Source: Campylobacter concisus | Lineage (GTDB): Bacteria > Campylobacterota > Campylobacteria > Campylobacterales > Campylobacteraceae | NCBI RefSeq assembly: GCF_003048675.2 | Contig: NZ_CP060707.1 | Coordinates: 1,240,001-1,304,000, forward strand | Direction of reading: 5' to 3' | DNA length: 64,000 bases | Part shown: positions 63,967 to 64,000 of the stretch, one piece after another | How positions within the stretch are numbered: position 1 is the first letter of the stretch | How the letters are laid out: every line of letters begins with the position of its first letter | Made by a program: the position numbers and the translations under genes | The notes under the pieces: model-generated | What the model saw: the letters and a program-made list of their open reading frames with translations, nothing else | Database searches by the model: none | Told to the model about the DNA's origin: nothing

Positions 63967-64000
63967 AGCGCGCTTTTTACTCTTAAATTTGAAATTTCAA
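63963..64000 (-). CDS. Possible C-terminal end of dprA (partial)
   Basis: On the minus strand a frame entering from the window edge reads EISNLRVKSAL and stops at TGA 63965-63963, overlapping the ruvX ATG. In Campylobacter dprA precedes ruvX, so this may be its last codons, but 11 residues cannot prove identity. Confidence 0.3.
   Translation of the reverse strand, partial: EISNLRVKSAL

Overview
The window is chromosomal DNA of an AT-rich epsilonproteobacterium, almost certainly Campylobacter and probably the C. concisus / C. curvus branch. The evidence is a Campylobacter-type major outer membrane porin, the small secreted flagellin FlaC, HobA, the PEB4-like chaperone next to class II aldolase, and several gene orders that match C. 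jejuni from memory: nth-peb4-fba-motA/B-like, small lipoprotein-cmoB-hotdog protein, nadE-lpxK-thrC-kdsB, flhA-rrf2-rpsO, nudH-lysC-hobA-holB-folP-ligA-tlyA-ribF-cmoA and hemW-tatB-tatC-queA. Most of the window is core genome. Genes are tightly packed, commonly with ATGA-type overlaps, and separated by short AT-rich gaps with hairpin terminators.

Layout. 1-3.4 kb: an exported metallo-beta-lactamase-fold protein and three exported Sel1-repeat proteins, the first broken by two single-base homopolymer lesions. 3.3-8.3 kb: flagellar rod genes flgG/flgF, rpoD, and flaC. 8.4-15.5 kb: hisD, a PLP desulfhydrase/deaminase, a non-flagellar MotA/MotB-like motor pair, fba, peb4, nth. 15.6-18.5 kb: pepD, MerP-like and MerT-like proteins and a Tat-exported transglutaminase-like protein. 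18.6-25 kb: lipoprotein, cmoB, hotdog protein, porin, CopD-like membrane protein, ppk2, dsbD. A 630 bp gap with degenerate repeats follows. 25.5-34.9 kb: kdsB, thrC, cutA, lpxK, a DegT-family protein lacking the PLP lysine, nadE, a glyoxalase-like hydrolase and the hrcA-grpE-dnaK heat-shock operon (dnaK last) under a near-consensus sigma70 promoter and a CIRCE operator.

35.0-36.4 kb is the clearest accessory patch: very AT-rich DNA with a palindromic operator, a Cro/C1-like regulator, a 59-residue basic protein and a transplanted 3' end of pepD about 94% identical to the intact gene at 15.6 kb. 36.4-43.4 kb: pyrC, pyrB, a Sel1 protein, a DHH phosphoesterase, flhA, an Rrf2 regulator and rpsO. 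43.7-46.0 kb: a selenocysteine-containing formate dehydrogenase with an in-frame UGA and a bacterial SECIS-like hairpin. 46.3-55.4 kb: cmoA, ribF, tlyA, ligA, a NADAR protein, folP, holB, hobA, lysC, nudH. 55.4-59.5 kb: a PepSY protein, a TonB receptor with a Fur-like box, and a divergent AraC regulator. 59.5-64 kb: hemW, tatB, tatC, queA, a degenerate histidine-kinase/receiver-like protein, ruvX and probably the last codons of dprA.

Genes that work together: CmoA and CmoB form the cmo5U tRNA wobble pathway although they lie 27 kb apart; TatB/TatC would export the Tat-signal transglutaminase; KdsB and LpxK serve LPS synthesis; HobA, HolB, LigA and RuvX serve replication and recombination. No tRNA, rRNA, CRISPR array, insertion sequence or prophage was recognised. 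The items most worth a second look are the lysine-less DegT protein, the ZorAB-like motor, the degenerate kinase/receiver protein, the MerT/MerP/transglutaminase operon, the NADAR protein with an unassigned N-terminal half, and the 35-36.4 kb mosaic.
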